DNA of 64,000 bases, taken from NCBI GenBank assembly GCA_947034895.1, contig OX344761.1, forward strand, positions 76,631,839 to 76,695,838, given 5' to 3'. The position numbers were made by a program, and so were the translations under genes. Source of the DNA: Rhytidiadelphus loreus (Eukaryota > Streptophyta > Bryopsida > Hypnales > Hylocomiaceae). Below the pieces are notes generated by a model. That model was not told where the DNA came from. It worked only from the letters and a program-made list of their open reading frames with translations, and did no database searches. Shown in pieces: positions 1-11,160 of the stretch (position 1 is its first letter; every line of letters begins with the position of its first letter).

Positions 1-1055
1 AGGTTGCTCAGGTTGTCAGAGAAACTTGCGATGCTGTGAACGTAAGTTTCCGCAACATTCTAATGTGTTTGCACCTAGAATCGTCACCTGAAATGTTCTG
101 ACTGCATTCACTTCCAGTGGCGATTGTGGGTGTACCATGTATTACGATATCATTCCTTAATCCTTCTGTGACTCCTATAGACTATAGACTACTGGCTACT
201 GACTATAGACTCCTGACTATAGAATATAATATCCTTACAATTCTTGGGGACAGATTCTCAGTGGAGAGACGAGCAGCCATTTTGCGAAACTCTGTTAGAA
301 CTGGTTAATAAAGTTATCTCAGGGTCTCAAATTGTGGACAGGAAAAGGAATTGTGTACATAACTGCTTTTTTAATATGCTTTACTTAACTGTCATGCATT
401 ATATGGCAACCTCTACAGCTTTAGGTTGCCTCGATTTTGCCAATATTGCCAGTGTCGTACATATGCTCAAGGTGTGGGAGAGGTGCAGGTTGATGAACAT
501 CGTGAGGATTTCCAGCAAAGTTTTGGACTGCTTGCTCTTCAGATACTGGTTTGTACTTCTTTATTTATCGTTCATGAAAGCTTCAGTGGATGAGTCAGTC
601 TTGACCCTGTTGGTGGTTTATTGCTAAGCACCTTAAACACTGATTTTCGAATGGAAAGGGGTTTATTTGCTGTCACTTCTAGTGGTCTTCAACCTCCGAC
701 TTTGAAATTGCATAAGAAACTCAGAGAGATAAAATTTGATCTATGGCTCTTTTACCCAAAGTCATCTCTCCACAATTCTGTACATTTTGTACCCAACAAT
801 CACACTCTAGATGTTATAAATGCTTAATATTATCCTCTTCATTGTTTGCTTTGCTCATTTTGTGAATGCTAGTCGAGTGCCGGGTATTACCGGACACACC
901 CAGGTCGCACCCATGTTTGCACACAAACAACTGCTGCCTACAAATCATCTGCACGCCGCGGAAAAGGGAAATGGCATCGCCCCGTTGGCGACGATCAGTG
1001 GTTCAGGAGTCGGAGGTCTTGCAAACTTGAGAGCGAGGCAAATCAATGTCCCTGA
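1..1055 (+). CDS. 3' end of an unrecognised multi-exon gene (partial, runs off the left edge)
   Basis: Four short exons can be joined in one frame with canonical sites: 1-41 (frame begins at base 3, donor GTAAGT), 262-303, 489-548 and 873-1055, stop TGA at 1053-1055. The first three are phase 0 at both ends, and the fourth follows a pyrimidine-rich stretch ending in TAG and also opens in phase 0. The pieces read VAQVVRETCDAVN, WRDEQPFCETLLEL, VDEHREDFQQSFGLLALQIL and then an Arg/Cys-rich tail of 60 residues. The middle part looks helical and acidic, like a conserved domain, but I do not recognise the family. An alternative frame of the last exon stays open to 1083 but does not fit the phase of the preceding exon. 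The gene converges on the - strand gene starting at 1537. What is seen: open exons and splice sites; that they form one gene is inference. Confidence 0.45.
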
Positions 1056-1536
1056 GACAACGTTGAGGTTGGCAGGCTCCTGAGCTGCTGCGAACTTGAG
1101 CGGAGGCTCGGCATCGTTAATGGCGCTCCTTGACCCTGCACATCTGCGAAGATAACTTGTAAGGAAGGGAATAGGACAATGGCCAAGCGAACCCCCCGAC
1201 AAGACCTGCATACCACCACCATTTCTACAGACAAGCGGCACATATCTTGCTGTGGAAAGAGAGACAAGTTTTTGACGAAGAAAATACATACAAATGTGAA
1301 AAATAATTCTTAACTACCTTCATGTCTATCTTTAAATCTTTCAAGTGTTTTTTTAATTTAACTTTTATATGCATCACTGTATCATCAGAATGTTCCAAAA
1401 ATCCATATCACGAGCATATAGGGGACGCCTAGGCTGTGACATTAAAGAGATATAGGTATATATATGAATGGTGGAATTTGAATACAAACCTAAGGACTCT
1501 GGATAAGGATGAACTGTTACATAAACAAGCTCTCAA
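1056..1536. other. Intergenic space between two convergent genes
   Basis: About 480 bases between two inferred stop codons. The first part (to about 1270) is GC-rich and carries overlapping chance reading frames on both strands; the rest is AT-rich. It should hold the 3' UTRs of both neighbours. I see no gene of its own. Confidence 0.4.
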
Positions 1537-2801
1537 TTAGAAAAGGCCAAAAGATTTTACTTCAAGAAATATTTCTTCTAGATGAAACTTCAATTTTTGA
1601 ATTTGCAGAGGTGTTGAGAAACCTAAACGACTAGTATGGCATATGCTAGAATGAGAAAACTGCCACAAGGACATCTTGATTCATTTTCTTGCATCATTAG
1701 CATTTGCTTCATCTCACAAGGCAAAGCAGCTACCATAGCTTATGAAGGATTTCATTAGTGCATGGACAAAATCTCCATTAATTTAGCAAATAGGTCTCAT
1801 CAAGATACTTTTAGATCCATTCGACAAAATATTACAAGCAAATATAAAAAAATAAATTCTCGATGAGTGCATTGCTTTGATAAGTTTAAATATCTTGAAG
1901 TTTGTCGCTGATGGATGAAATTTCATAAGATTTTTTATCTTGATTCTTTTATTTAATCCACTAAGTTTGGAAATAAGTGTGCAAAACTGGAAGCTTACAG
2001 GATCGATTTGAGCTGGTAAATCAGGAGCCCCATCCTCCGGCCTCAATACACTTCCAATTACTTCAAAAACCTCTTCGCTGACAAACGGAGATGTGGGAGA
2101 TTTGAATTGTGAAGGCCAAGCTCTTACAGCCTCGTCTTTTATACAAGTTAAATGAAGGGAGACCTGGAACAAAATTTCCATCGTGTTCAGAAGCATTGAT
2201 AATCCACTGCACTTACGTACACAACACTAATTAAGCTTCTTGGACAATAAAAGCCATCAAATTGTAAATGCTTATTGATAGAGCATCTGAAACCATGGAA
2301 CATATTTCCAATAAAACATGAAGTTCTAATGAGCTATACTAACAACCTTAAGAACTTCTAGTTGGTGGACAAGATGCTAAACAAAAAAATCAATGAGAAT
2401 TAAGTGAGACTTACCAAAGATGGATAAATACAATCGTTGACGAGCATTTGTAGACATTGCAACCTAATATTCTTCTCTGGAAGTACATCTTGAATAATCT
2501 ATTTGAAATGACACAAATCTTATCTTAGAAAACATAACATTTTAAGACTATGGAAATGTGTACCAAGGTTGAAGTAGAAGATAGAGAATCTTCCTACCAC
2601 TAGCTAATATGAAGCCCCTTCACAACACTCATCTTCGTCTACCACCACTAGTTGCTCACGTGGTTTGCTTAATTTCTCCTTCAAATCAAGTACATAGTAC
2701 AAAAATGCAGTATAAAGAGACACTTCAAAATATAGAGGCTCACTTTTTGGAATGAAGCATAACCATGGCACCTCACCTCTATATCTTGGGAGCATAAACA
2801 A
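1537..2801 (-). CDS. Unrecognised gene, terminal exons (5' end not defined)
   Basis: Read on the - strand, three exons have strong splice sites and are all phase 0: 2498-2415 (28 codons, containing LPEKNIRLQCLQMLVNDC), 2163-1999 (55 codons, containing SPTSPFVSEEVFEVIGSVL and PEDGAPDLPAQIDP), and 1659-1537 (40 codons plus TAA, ending FLEVKSFGLF). A further open stretch at about 2768-2604 (containing VPWLCFIPKSEPLYFEVSLY) has a plausible acceptor and is probably an upstream exon, although it runs to a stop unless spliced earlier. Another exon-like stretch lies at 3277-3164 behind a TTTTTCAG acceptor. The text looks like a helical-repeat protein of the HEAT/armadillo kind, but this is only an impression and I cannot name it. 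The total length is unknown because the 5' exons are not resolved. Confidence 0.45.
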
Positions 2802-3163
2802 CTACACTTTGAAGACCCTACAATCCAAGTGCATGGTTAGAAGATTCCACAGTCACAATATATCAAATGAACTTCTCACAATTATGTAGAAAATTACACT
2901 TCATCATGAAGAATAATAAGTGTGATTGTCAATGGTTAAGTGTGTTTTCTATTTTTTCTAGAATTTGTTGTGAATCTTGTTCCCATTAATTCAGATAATA
3001 TTATATTGGATGGTCAATGTTTGCATTACTGGTTGATGGACCTTGAGCAAATGCTGGCTAGCTGAAGTCCCAGCATTTGCTACAGGGAACGAGATTCAGA
3101 CAGACAGTTGCTACATCTAGTTGCACCATTTTGTGTCGAATGTGTCAATAGGATCCCAATTTT

Positions 3164-3277
3164 TCACTTGTTGCGCTTGAATTGTACCCACAATTTGACC
3201 CTGCGTTTTGTCCGCGTCAGAGCTTCCTTGCTAATGGAACAGAGTCCAGTCCGCCTTGCCCCATCTGGGTCACGAAA
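3164..3277 (-). other. Exon-like open stretch, possibly an upstream exon of the preceding gene
   Basis: A 37-residue open frame rich in Arg and Lys (starts FRDPDGARRTGLCSISKEAL) follows a good pyrimidine-tract acceptor at 3279-3278. It could belong to the - strand gene at 1537-2801, or be remnant DNA. The region is richer in GC than its surroundings. Confidence 0.25.
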
Positions 3278-3319
3278 CTGAAAAACATCACAACTCAGAT
3301 TCCCTCGAGAGTTATGTTT

Positions 3320-4956
3320 CCCGGAAGGTCCTTTGAATCTCTACCCTCCAATAAAAATCTCGCATTTGATGCTACTTCATTGGAGATGCTTAACCCTTAA
3401 AGGACGAGGGGGTGACCTTGGAAATCATCCCTTTTCATTACCGTGTGAATCATTGGCTTAAGAAATAGCAAAAGCACTCATTGGAAGTCAAAGTACTATA
3501 GAAGACCTCCCCTATTCACAACTAAATTCCAAGGATGAATAGTTGCACTTTTGTCCTATTAGAAGGATTCCTTATCAGACACCAAATGTCCTCCCCGATG
3601 TTTAAGGGTTAAAACAGCATACCCTAAAGCACTCTGACGCCCAATTTCTAGACTACTAGCAAATTGAAACTCAAGTTTCATCCTCATTACTGCTTGGATG
3701 AAAGTCATCTTAATTTGTGGAGATACTTTATCAAGCTGTTGTCCTATCTAATGGTTGGATTTGGTGTTCTTTGAGTACATAATTTTCTAAAATTACAAAT
3801 GTGGAAGTATGTCAAGTGGTTGACCAAGCCCAAATTGCATTGACTCTAGTTCAAAATTAGATTTGCAAATATGAGGTCAAGATTTAAAGAACACAAAAAT
3901 TTCAAAAAATCACCATGTGAAGAGAACCTCATTTCAAATCCATTCCAACAAGTTTTACTCAAAAAATAATACAGGAGTAATATTTTGTTTGTAATTGAAT
4001 TAAGAAGGAATTTTAAAATTTCCCTTCAAATTTTATAAAAAAATATTGGTGATAGCATTGGTGAATCTAACAAAATTTAAAACTCAAAGTTGACAACTTT
4101 CATTCATAAATCAATTCCAAAATACTCTTCCAAATAGTACTTTATGAAGACTCTGGACGTTTAGGGGTTAAGCTCAGGCCATTTGATTTTGTATTAAAAG
4201 AGTAGCTATCCAAACCAATTATCCATGTTATTCATTAGAAGAGCTTTTTCAAAGCTGAATTGTGGCCTCCAGAATCCAGGATTTTGTTCTGGAGGTTGAA
4301 ATGTTTGGGTTGGGAATTAGCAATTTTGTTCTTTTTGCCAATGGATTTTGGGAGAAATCTCTTTTTAAGGTTTAATTTTTTGTTACAATATTGCAATAAG
4401 TCACTCAATTTTTGGAATGTGGAAAATGCACAAGAATGCTCAACAGGAACTTCAAAAGTACACACTTTGATGCTTACAAAACTTCAAGAGCAAGAGCACG
4501 CATTCAATCATATGTGCAAATCTGAAACACATTCTAACCAACTTTTGGGGGGAGCCCGACTGAGTTGCCACCGAGTTCAAAAAATTGGATCACAACCTCC
4601 GTATAGATCTCTGTTTCTCATCACGGCAATTGATAGCCTCGCCCCCCACAGACACGATTTATAGTAACAAAAACTAAAGTTCTTGGTGAGAGCTACAACT
4701 AGAATCTTCCACCAATTTGAAACGGGGCCAAAATTTTATTCGCGTATCATCCTATCTTATCACTCTCCTTATGGGAAATCTAGAAGATGGAGAGAACTGC
4801 TAATTCTGTCATTTAGTTTCATTGTACAACTACTTATGATTTATTAGCTCAATGGCCTTTGACATAATATAACAGGATTTGTCCTGAGCAGTGCTATTAT
4901 TGTCAATAAGGGTCGCCATGAAGCAAAAAAACTATCAAAAATCCTTGATTTTTCTC
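3320..4956. other. AT-rich intergenic DNA, repeat debris
   Basis: No reading frame here looks coding on either strand. The stretch contains three copies of the dispersed TTAAGGG/AGGGGTTAA motif (3391-3400, 3601-3612, 4161-4171), which recurs in the other gene-poor parts of the window. The 4235-4664 frames overlap on both strands and have no recognisable content. The 3' UTR of the phosphofructokinase gene should lie just below 4957. Confidence 0.4.
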
Positions 4957-7900
4957 TCACAGAAAGTCGGGTTGTCCAGTGGATGTGAGACACCGGTGCC
5001 ACATTCGACTGTTCGGGTCGACATTTCTCGGGTAGGCAATCACCTCAGGAATGGGAAGCAGAACGTAGTGATTGTTGGCGAGGCCCACAGTGATACCAGT
5101 AAACCCGGCGAACCCAGCATGAACCTGTTGAATCAAAACATATTCAAGGAAATAAAAATAAAAAAATAAAAAAATAAAAGTATTCTTTCTCAGTATCAGA
5201 GTGTGGTGAACGAACAGTAACACACATTATTGAAAAGATGAAGAAACGAAATCAGCAAAACCCTCCGTTTCGAACAAACAAACTGACGTACCGCATTCTG
5301 TCCAAGTACAGCACACAGGATGCGGTCGGAAGCATTTGCTCGGCACGCACGGATCATGTACGTAGGATCAATGTACTTCACATCCGCTGGCATTCCAATG
5401 TCTTTAAAATGCCTCTTCACCTGCAGACAGTGCAAACGATTCATGAACATGTTATATGCCTTGCTTGTTGATGACATGGTCTAGAATCTGAACAATCGAG
5501 AATCGAGAAAGAATAATGAAGAAATGGAGAAATGAAGAAGTGGACGGAAGCATTTCAAACGGTTGGCAAATCCAAACCTCTTTCGTAAGGTGGACGCCAA
5601 TGTCTCCCAGGACTGGGTTTCCAGAAGCATCAGTGCTAGTTGAAAGGTTAGCCATCAAATCCTGAACACAAAAGAACAACCCACCATGAGCATATCTCTT
5701 CACAGGCACTAGCACGAGAATTTATATCAAAATTTGCAGAGCGAGAACACAAACGATTGCAAGGTTGGTAGAAACATAGCTGCTAAACGGGACTACTTCA
5801 TGAGAAGCACAAAATGATAAATTCAGTGTAGCAGAATTTTTTTAAATACAGGAGGCTCATAAAGTCATCGTAAAAGTGATTCTATAGCAAAAAAAACTCG
5901 TGCAAACGTATCCACCGTAAAGTGAGAAAATGGTCAAAATTAAGTCGAGGTGGAGAACAGCTGACCTGACCAGCACCTTCAGCTACACAAATGACAGCTC
6001 GACCTTTAGTCTCCAACAAGTACTGAATGTGCTGCAGCATTCCCTCGTGACCTTCCAAAGTGAATTTTACCTACAATAAATAATGATTTTGTATTGTCAA
6101 TAAAGCGCCCAAAAGGTTAAAGTGGTTGCTTCCAAGGGTTGACATAAATCAACTTGGAAGCTCAAGGACAGTACCGTTACATACCCGACAGAAAAAAGAA
6201 ACCATACCCTACATTATTTAACAATTGGAACACGTTTCGAAAGTTACTATAAACAAATACAAGCTTTGAGAATGGACTTTCTATATTATAGCTCTGGCAC
6301 TTGCGGTGTTGCAGAGTCCCAGTTGCAGGAACATGATACAAATCTACATAAGATGACTTTTTGTATCTAAAAGTACGACAATATTAACCAACACTATGTT
6401 GTGTACTTAAAATTAGTTCAATAGAAGAAATATACGCGACCCATGTGCTATTGTTGATGAATGACATTACTAACAGTAATTGTTCAAACTTGCAAGATCG
6501 AAAAATTACCTCTGGTATCAAGCACACATCGACCTGACCACTGGCTAAAGATGCGTGCATAGCGATGAAACCACTTTGCCTTCCCATCAACTTGACAACG
6601 CCAACACCATTGTACGCACTCGTAGCCTGCATGACATAGCCATGTATTGAGATTTAAGAGAAAATCTTGGAACATCATAAAAATGGGTTCCAGTATAAAG
6701 CAAATTTTAAAAGAGAAAATGAAAAGACTAATCATACTACTACTATGAATCAAACGGATAATTTTCAAAAGAGTTGACTGTACCTCAATGTAAGCTGCAT
6801 GGATCGCTTTCTGAGCCTCCTCAACAGCGGTGTCAAATCCAAAAGTTCTATCCATAAGCAGAATATCATTGTCGATTGTCTTGGGAACTCCCACAACCAC
6901 AACTTTCATCCCTCGTTTATGACACTGAAAAAAAGCAGTACAACCCACTGTCAAGAAAGAAACAAGTTTCGTGTGATGCCTGCAATAAAAGCCGTTATTA
7001 AAAACCCCAAAGAGGTCACTTTTATATCTAATGTTGAAATAAATCCTTGAGAGGAAGCTTCAAAGGTACGTAGGTAGGTAACAGAATGTACCAATAAAAC
7101 AAAAAAAGCATAACTCTACATTTTTTAACAATAGAAACTTGTTTTAAAAGGTAACAGCAAACAAGGAATCTGTTTTTAGAAGAATCGGCACTTCGGGGTT
7201 CAAAAACAACATGTGAAGATTGAGATGTTGAAGAAATTGTGTGGGCTTGTTATACCTCTTCGTGAATGGCATGAGCACCGGCATGCGTACCATTCCCTCC
7301 AAGCACGAATAGCATGTTGAGACCCTTCTTCTGTATGACACAAGCGTTCAAGTGTGAACTGGAAATCCCTGGACCAGGAAGAATACATGGAAACCATGAG
7401 AAGAAAGTACGACAAAAATCAGCGGGACAGTGGTTTTTTGCACCACTTCGAGTTGGTTTTACCTTCGTCTGAACAAGTCTTGAGGACAAGAGGCTTCAAC
7501 CGTATTCTAGGAAACCGAGTTCTCCTAAAGGACCTCTTCACACTTTCTTCAAGAATCTTGACAATAAAATGAAGCGGATGCTTTTACATGGCAACACTTT
7601 TCGCAAGTGATCTTGTCTGTTTGACGATATCGAGCAATGCTCAAAACATCATCAGTCCAAACGGACAAGACCACTTGGCCTACCAATTTCTTAATAGCTA
7701 TGTCTTGGCCTCAATTTTTGGCTTGTCCTCAAAACTTGTTCAGAGAAAGCATAAACCAGCCCCGTCTTTGAAACAGAAACCCAAACACTTACCTCAATAC
7801 TGTCCACAATGTCAACAGTTCTAGCTCCTCCACGAGAAACACCCAACAGACTGCCTCCTTCCAGGTGGATATTCTGTACAATTTGTCTCGACAGCTGCAC

Positions 7901-10096
7901 CAAATAGCCACCATAACAAGCAATTTTCCTCAGTGAAACTCAACATGAAAAAAGAAACAACATTAGTTACCTGCTCTAATTTTTCCCATGACAAAGCTGC
8001 CAAAATTAGTTAATATATACAGTGCTAGGCCAGAACATTGGAACTTACAGGGATATCGTGAAGGTCTTCCTCAAAAAAACCTCGGTATCCATTACTGATT
8101 CCACGAATTTTCTCCACACCGTAGCAATCCAAAGTCAAGACGACCTGCAACAATTCACACCAAGAATAAGTAACAGACTTTTTGCAGCTTGCACTAACAG
8201 AAAACCTACACCCCAGAGGTATTCTAGAAACTTTAGATTGGCAGGCTCACAGCTCAAAAACAAAAGGTATTGATCACTGAGACACCACTGAGGGCAGCTT
8301 GCACTAATAAAAAAAAAAACCACCAGAGGTAAATTTTGAAAAACTTAGCCGTATTTCAAGTGGCAGGGTATATATGTAACAAATTGCCTTCTTTTGCACC
8401 TCCCTCTTAACTAAATGATAAACTGAATAAGATGCTTAATTACCTGTCGAATGACATCATTTAAACCAGGGCAAAGTCCTCCACAAGTGACGATGGCAGC
8501 GTTCACCTCCTCTGGGTCGAAGTAGACCTTCTCTCGAGGTCCAGCCCTTGCAACCCTGCACCAGATAAAAACAACAAAAAACACTCGTTGAAAAGATTTC
8601 TCTAACTTCGAACATGACATACAAAAATTGCTGCACTAGCAAGCTTGATCCTACTTGCTTTAACAACATTAAAAAGAAACTGGTAAAACGGATTTATGTT
8701 CCACGGTCATTATTCAGCGATCCAGCAAATCAAAAGCTCTTCCAGAGTTCTTAGTACGAAACTACATTGGAATTCTTCAAAAAAGCCAGATTTCTTACCA
8801 CTGATGCTCAAAATTGCAATCGCGGTCCACACATTCAGCCCCAGCTGACGCCGGTGATGCATACTTGATCGTCTGTTCACAATCAATCCCATGCTCAGAA
8901 AAAACTCGAGCCACAAACACAATAATCTCTTAATACTGAAAAACATCATCCCATGTAGTAGTAAATCACCAGAAATGAGTTCCATTCCCCAAAAAATAAC
9001 TAATCTGCAACAGTGTATCCAAGGAGGAGTTCTGTCGTCTATTCACAGTCATTCTCATATATAGAAAACTTCGTTGGAAAATCTAATTCAAGGTAAAATT
9101 ACACTCCAAAAATTAGATTCCTTCTAAAAGGATATCCAATCGGCAGCAGAGTTTCTAAAGGAGGAGATTTGAGCTTCAGTTACCTTGAGGAGCACGCGAT
9201 CGTCTTCGTGAACAAAAATCTTTCCTAGATCGTTGCTGAAGCGATTGATCGTCCGACCGTCTGGCAGACTGTCACGAATGCGCACAGGTAAGCTATGATG
9301 CAAGAATTGCAAGCACATGCAATAGGAAGTCCAAAATTTCGAAAAGAAAAAAGCAATTCGCACACCGGTAAGCTAAAGTCCACGAATTGCAAGCATAAGA
9401 AGCCCAAGCTATATACGAGAAGAGCAATTTGCAAATAGGTAAGTTAGGGTGGCAGGATGCAAGCATATGCAATATGAAAAACGCATTTGCACAGAGGTTA
9501 GCTGTAGTCCACGAATTGCAAGCATATGAAGTCCAAGCTATACATGTACGAAGAGAAGAGAAAAATTGCAGACAGGTAAGTTAGGGTGGCGGGATGCCAG
9601 CAGTTGCACTAAAAAAGAAGGGGGCACCAAAAATACAGTAGCACGCACAATCTGCACACGGGAATCAAAAACCTTTCCAAGCCGAGGATGGATGTGCAGT
9701 TCACCTGGTTTTGGCGCAGAACGAGGATGGGCGCGAGGGGATATCGAACAAGTCCGTAATGTGAGCCGGCCTAAAATTCTCCGCATAATCTTCGCCGTCG
9801 TCGTCGTCGAAGAGCGCCCCCGCGTAGCCATCGCGCTTCTCCGTGCTCACCGCATTCCGCACCGCCAAAGGACTCTTCTTCCCGTCCTTCTGTTCCTGCT
9901 GCTGCGCGGCCACAAAGAGCGAGGATGGCACACGCCGCGCTTGCACTCGTGAAACCGACAAGCTACTTCGTAACGATGACGGCGAAAGAAAAGACGACCC
10001 CAACACGTTCCTTGAATTCTCGTGACGTAAATTCTCAACTTCTAGAGCCCGCAAGCCTGTCGTCGCCGGACTCGGCAACACCCCCGCAACCACCAT
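4957..10096 (-). CDS. PFK5: ATP-dependent 6-phosphofructokinase, plant PFK5-like, predicted chloroplastic
   Basis: Catalyses fructose 6-phosphate plus ATP to fructose 1,6-bisphosphate and ADP, the committing step of glycolysis. Thirteen exons on the - strand join without a phase error: 10096-9705, 9268-9184, 8872-8799, 8555-8444, 8144-8049, 7894-7793, 7330-7256, 6924-6784, 6626-6510, 6070-5966, 5661-5578, 5420-5292, 5124-4957; all introns are GT-AG and the product is 559 aa. Visible PFK motifs are GGLCPGLN (about 209-216), GGNGTHAG (298-305), PKTIDND (326-332), KLMGR (371-375) and YIDPTYMIR (477-485); the end is [14 protein letters not shown] rather than GGDGT and the SAGAEC segment place it with the plant PFK4/5/6 group. 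The first about 100 residues are Ser/Arg/Ala-rich without the catalytic fold, as in a plastid transit peptide. I chose the ATG at 10096 because the peptide then starts MVVAGVL; an upstream in-frame ATG at 10201 is possible. The exact paralogue number is inference. Confidence 0.95.
9270..9595. repeat. Degenerate tandem repeat in intron 1 of the PFK gene
   Basis: Five diverged units start with AGGTAAGCT-like words at about 9286, 9366, 9437, 9495 and 9574, with shared words such as TCCACGAATTGCAAGCATA (about 9380 and 9510) and GTTAGGGTGGC (about 9442 and 9580). Spacing runs from about 58 to 81 bases, and a two-unit period of about 130-140 bases is visible. The unit nearest exon 2 contains the sequence just upstream of its splice acceptor, so the array looks like amplification of acceptor-side intron DNA. 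Confidence 0.7.
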
Positions 10097-11160
10097 GGCC
10101 ACAAATCCAAGGTCACAACACCAAAATCCTCTCACAACGCCAAAATCCTTGCAAGAATTCTCAAAACCGATCCGCAGACTTTCACGATCCGATCGCCACA
10201 ATCCGCGACAATCCGCGACACCGATCGGCGCCCAATGAGTTTTCCTTCGGTTGCAATCCGCACCAATGCGCGATTAAAAAGTGAAGGCGACTGAAATGAA
10301 AAAAGCAAAAGGGTCTGGCTACCAAAAGAGAAATTCTGCAACGGGTGGGAGTAACTTAGACGGGAAAGGAACCTAGGAGCGCAAGAGCAAGGCTTGCATG
10401 TAGGAGTACACTACTCCGATCGGGGGAGAGAGCAGTTGGGTTGGCAGGCAAGGAAATGAACGCGAAAGCAACCAAAAGGGGAGAGGAAAAGTCACAGTCT
10501 CCGGACGTGGCGACCTCTGTTCAACCCCTTCGACAGGAAGGAAGGAATAAGTGGTATGAATATATCAGTGGTAGGGAGCCGAGGGGAATGAGGGCGCGGG
10601 GCAGCGGAACAGGAACAGAAAACCGACGAAAGCTTCTAGCGACCCACAAGCGACACCTGGTGCCTAGTGACTGCTCCCGAGCGCGCAAACAAGCGCACAA
10701 CGGAGGCGAGGCGCCTCGATTGCCCTCCACACGGACTGCGTGGCTTCGTGACTTCGGCTTTTCTAAACCGTCAGCAGCTTCCTAAACCGTCAACAGCTTC
10801 GTAGTTGCGCTCCGGTCGCGGCCGGCGCGCGTCTCCCGTCACTTCCGTTTCCGTCACGTACTCGGTGGAGCCCAATTCGGGGAATTTTTTTTCATGGGTG
10901 GGGCTTGAAATCGTTCGATTCTCCGAGAATTACGGTTCGCGGATCGTGAATTTGATGCTTTTTCAGGGCGAATTTTGATGCCGCTCGAGTGGAGGCTGGA
11001 GATGAACTTGAAGCGCGCGATCGAGGATGCAGACGGACCCACCGAGGCGAGGCAGGGGATATCGGGGGGATGGACTCTGTCAACCGTCGACGAAAAAACA
11101 GTTTCCGTCGAGATTTTCAGTTGCTTTCTCGGTCATACTATTATCTCCGGGTACCGAATA
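10097..11160. promoter_or_regulatory. GC-rich promoter/5' region upstream of the PFK gene
   Basis: GC-rich, CpG-rich DNA directly upstream of the PFK start contrasts with the AT-rich DNA beyond 11160. It probably holds the promoter and 5' UTR of the - strand PFK gene. I see no unambiguous TATA box. Reading frames here (for example 10441-10785 on the + strand) are open because stop codons are scarce in GC-rich DNA, and their translations resemble nothing known. A divergent + strand gene cannot be excluded. Confidence 0.4.

Noticed and set aside
945..1289. 114-codon - strand ORF
   Set aside because: Lies opposite the last exon of the left-edge gene and has no recognisable content.
4235..4664. 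Overlapping ORFs on both strands
   Set aside because: No domain, low complexity, no splice partners; chance frames in repeat debris.
10441..10785. 114-codon + strand ORF in GC-rich DNA upstream of PFK
   Set aside because: Overlaps other open frames, is Arg/Lys-rich without any domain, and is expected from stop-poor GC-rich DNA; more likely promoter DNA.
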